The position numbers and the translations under genes were made by a program. From Edaphochlamys debaryana (taxonomy: Eukaryota > Chlorophyta > Chlorophyceae > Chlamydomonadales), in contig JAEHOE010000110.1 in NCBI GenBank assembly GCA_016858145.1, forward strand, positions 372,001 to 436,000: a DNA stretch of 64,000 nucleotides, given 5' to 3'. Under the pieces are notes generated by a model. That model saw only the letters and a program-made list of their open reading frames with translations, was not told where the DNA came from and searched no databases. This document shows, piece by piece, positions 61,501-64,000 of the stretch. How positions within the stretch are numbered: position 1 is the stretch's first letter; each line of letters starts with the position of its first letter.

Positions 61501-61690
61501 TAGCCTACGTTTCCTCCCAGCTTACCTCAGTCTCGCTGCTGTGTTCCTTGTGGACGCGGACAGAGCCATGATCTCCTCGAGGCGACGTAGAACAGCACAG
61601 CTGCTTTCCTGCTGTCGGTGAATGCTGCTCCACAGGGCTTCCCGCATTCTGCGACGCGCCGCCGGTACACAGGCCAAAGCAGGCAAGCAT
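52543..61690 (-). CDS. GAF-like / tyrosine-kinase-like (TKL) protein kinase
   Basis: Twenty-four exons give 1515 aa in frame: 61526-61690, 61290-61405, 61063-61183, 60786-60893, 59854-60426, 59344-59589, 58142-59254, 57377-57808, 56971-57085, 56602-56747, 56310-56366, 55952-56019, 55760-55832, 55248-55535, 54917-55022, 54748-54782, 54487-54594, 54276-54348, 54053-54129, 53732-53931, 53424-53458, 53261-53295, 52892-53028, 52543-52663. The N-terminal half (about 56-440) has GAF-like segments, such as LVLLCGNGDVAVG and AAVLWLSGDVLRPNGG, then a long Gly/Ala/Ser-rich region. The C-terminal kinase shows Gly loop GASGVVLKG near 1112, VATK lysine near 1130, HRDLKPAN near 1313, a DFG split by an intron near 1339, GTVTHMAPEAL, YGILMWELVAG and CWAPDPRQRPT. 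All key residues are present, so it should be active. An acidic/alanine insert lies between the lysine and helix C. The first exon and start are the least certain part. Introns 9 and 11 are GC-AG. Confidence 0.83.
55191..55218. repeat. 28-bp perfect palindrome
   Basis: GTCCGTCCGTCC, GTAC, GGACGGACGGAC: twelve-base arms meet on GTAC, inside an intron of the GAF/TKL kinase gene. Likely a tandem CCGT repeat that meets its own complement. Confidence 0.9.
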
Positions 61691-62875
61691 TGTGCTGGCT
61701 TGTTGGGTTGACCGCTAAGGAAACCGAAGAATTGTTTTCAGGCAGGCCAAAAAGGTACTTAAGCAAGTGGCCAAGCGTCCCGTTTTGTTGTTGGGAGCAG
61801 AGCCCGTGATGTTGCTTATGCCCTTGTGGCGGGCAGGGCAGTATGAGCTCGGCGCAGTGGCGACTTGCTTGTTGCAGTACCGGCAGACGTCTGGAGCCGA
61901 GACAGGACAACAGTCAGACGCGACACCCCTCATCTTCAACAGTCTGCGCGCATACAGAGGGCTCGAGGACGCCAAGGCTGGTCTGCAACGTCTGGGACGT
62001 CCGGATGATTAAGACGTCCCGCCGCAGCAATGGCCCACCCGTTGTGCCTGGCCAAATGTTCCGAGGCGCCTTGGTCTCTTAACATAGCGGAGTGGCATGG
62101 TAGGGGAGGCCGTTGTACGGTTTTGGGCAGACGGAGGGTTGCAATACCGGTACGTGCCCCCGCCACCTCAACTTCCAGCAAGGTCCTCGCAGGGACTAAC
62201 GGTCCCCTGCGGTCCTATGGTCCCGTCCCCACAGCACTCCGCCAACACAAGTCTCTCCTAAGCAGCTACCCGGAGACGCCCGGAGGTCCCCGCCAGCGCT
62301 CTGCTAGCCCCTGCAAAAACGCACACGCCCAACCCCCGGCTTTCCCCCCTCCGAACCCCTGAGCCCGCCGCCAAGTCCGGGCATCACTGTAGGGGTTGCT
62401 CTCACAAGCCCCTGCCCCCTCCTTCCCCGCGGCTTACCAGGGCGGCTGCCTTAGTCGCCCCCGGGGGGCACCCTGGGCTCGCCACGTCGCCGGACCCCCC
62501 GGCAGCCCCGCCTGCACTGCCCCCACCGCTCCGAAAGGCCAGCTCACGCCCACTCCTGCCGCCAGCATGTCCGAACAGGACTGCGCGCGCCCTGGCGGCT
62601 GTGCAAGCCCTCCGGGGGCGGCGCGGGGGCGCGCGCGTCTCGGCAGCGGCAGCAGCATAGTTGCATGGGGGGCTGCGCAACCCGAGTCTTCAGGCGAACC
62701 TCGAGCCCCATGCTTAGGCCCGCTCTCAGGCCCGCTCCAGGCTCAAGGAAGTTCCCAAACCCGTACAAGCCGGAACTGCGGAGTCGTCTCGCCTCGCCCC
62801 AGGCCCGCTCCAGGCCCCACTGCCAGGCCCGCTCCAGGCCCAGTCGGGGCCCGCCCCAGGCCCACAGGGATTGCT
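61691..62875. other. Intergenic: kinase promoter and RPT3 3' flank
   Basis: 1.2 kb between two minus-strand genes. Frames open upstream of 61690 (for example to 61975) could belong to extra 5' exons of the kinase gene, but nothing in them is recognisable. The rest looks non-coding. Confidence 0.5.

Positions 62876-64000
<1,125 letters not shown>

Noticed and set aside
61526..61569. ATG at 61569 as the kinase start
   Set aside because: Its frame does not join in phase to the next exon (EAQLGALAVAL); the frame of the ATG at 61690 does. The true start may still lie further upstream.

Overview
The window looks like nuclear DNA of a chlorophycean, probably volvocine, green alga. It is very GC-rich, its genes are cut into many short exons by short G/C-rich introns, and its proteins carry long Ala/Gly/Pro/Gln tracts. 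Gene content fits: cytosolic ribosomal protein uS3, proteasome RPT3, calcium-dependent protein kinases (CDPKs), a plant-type fatty acid amide hydrolase and a GAF/tyrosine-kinase-like protein of a type common in volvocine algae. The species is not claimed. All exon models come from reading frames, splice consensus and family conservation. The eight complete models each sum to an uninterrupted frame, with about 110 introns in total.

Layout from left to right. RPS3 (minus, 3' end cut by the window edge). CDPK A (minus, 3816-8528) and CDPK C (minus, 10289-17568). A probable GET2/CAML-like tail-anchored-protein receptor (minus, 18416-20238), sharing a 0.7 kb divergent promoter with a SAM-dependent methyltransferase (plus, 20938-26300). 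CDPK B (plus, 27991-32089), an inverted near-copy of A. A 1737-residue low-complexity repeat protein with no recognised family (plus, 33617-40623). Fatty acid amide hydrolase (minus, 42822-50459). A GAF/tyrosine-kinase-like protein kinase (minus, 52543-61690). RPT3 (minus, 62876 to the window edge, 5' part missing).

The three CDPKs share one architecture: an N-terminal MGN(L/I)C myristoylation/palmitoylation motif, a kinase domain, an autoinhibitory junction and a calmodulin-like domain. All three lack the HRD arginine (HLD or HAD) and have DYG instead of DFG. A and B keep four good EF-hands; C keeps one. A and B are almost identical over some exons and even introns but diverged in others, which suggests gene conversion.

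The most unusual feature runs across genes. At a dozen or more places a short block spanning an exon/intron boundary is duplicated next to the real boundary, usually 90-150 bp away, carrying an intact copy of the splice site. In two CDPK C introns these copies have become tandem arrays: 12 copies of an exon end plus donor, most with an acceptor-like CTGACAG, and 8 copies of another donor. GC-AG introns are also frequent, about 8 of 110. The octamer GTACGGCA/TGCCGTAC recurs in introns, exons and spacers. No tRNA, rRNA, CRISPR array or intact transposon was recognised.
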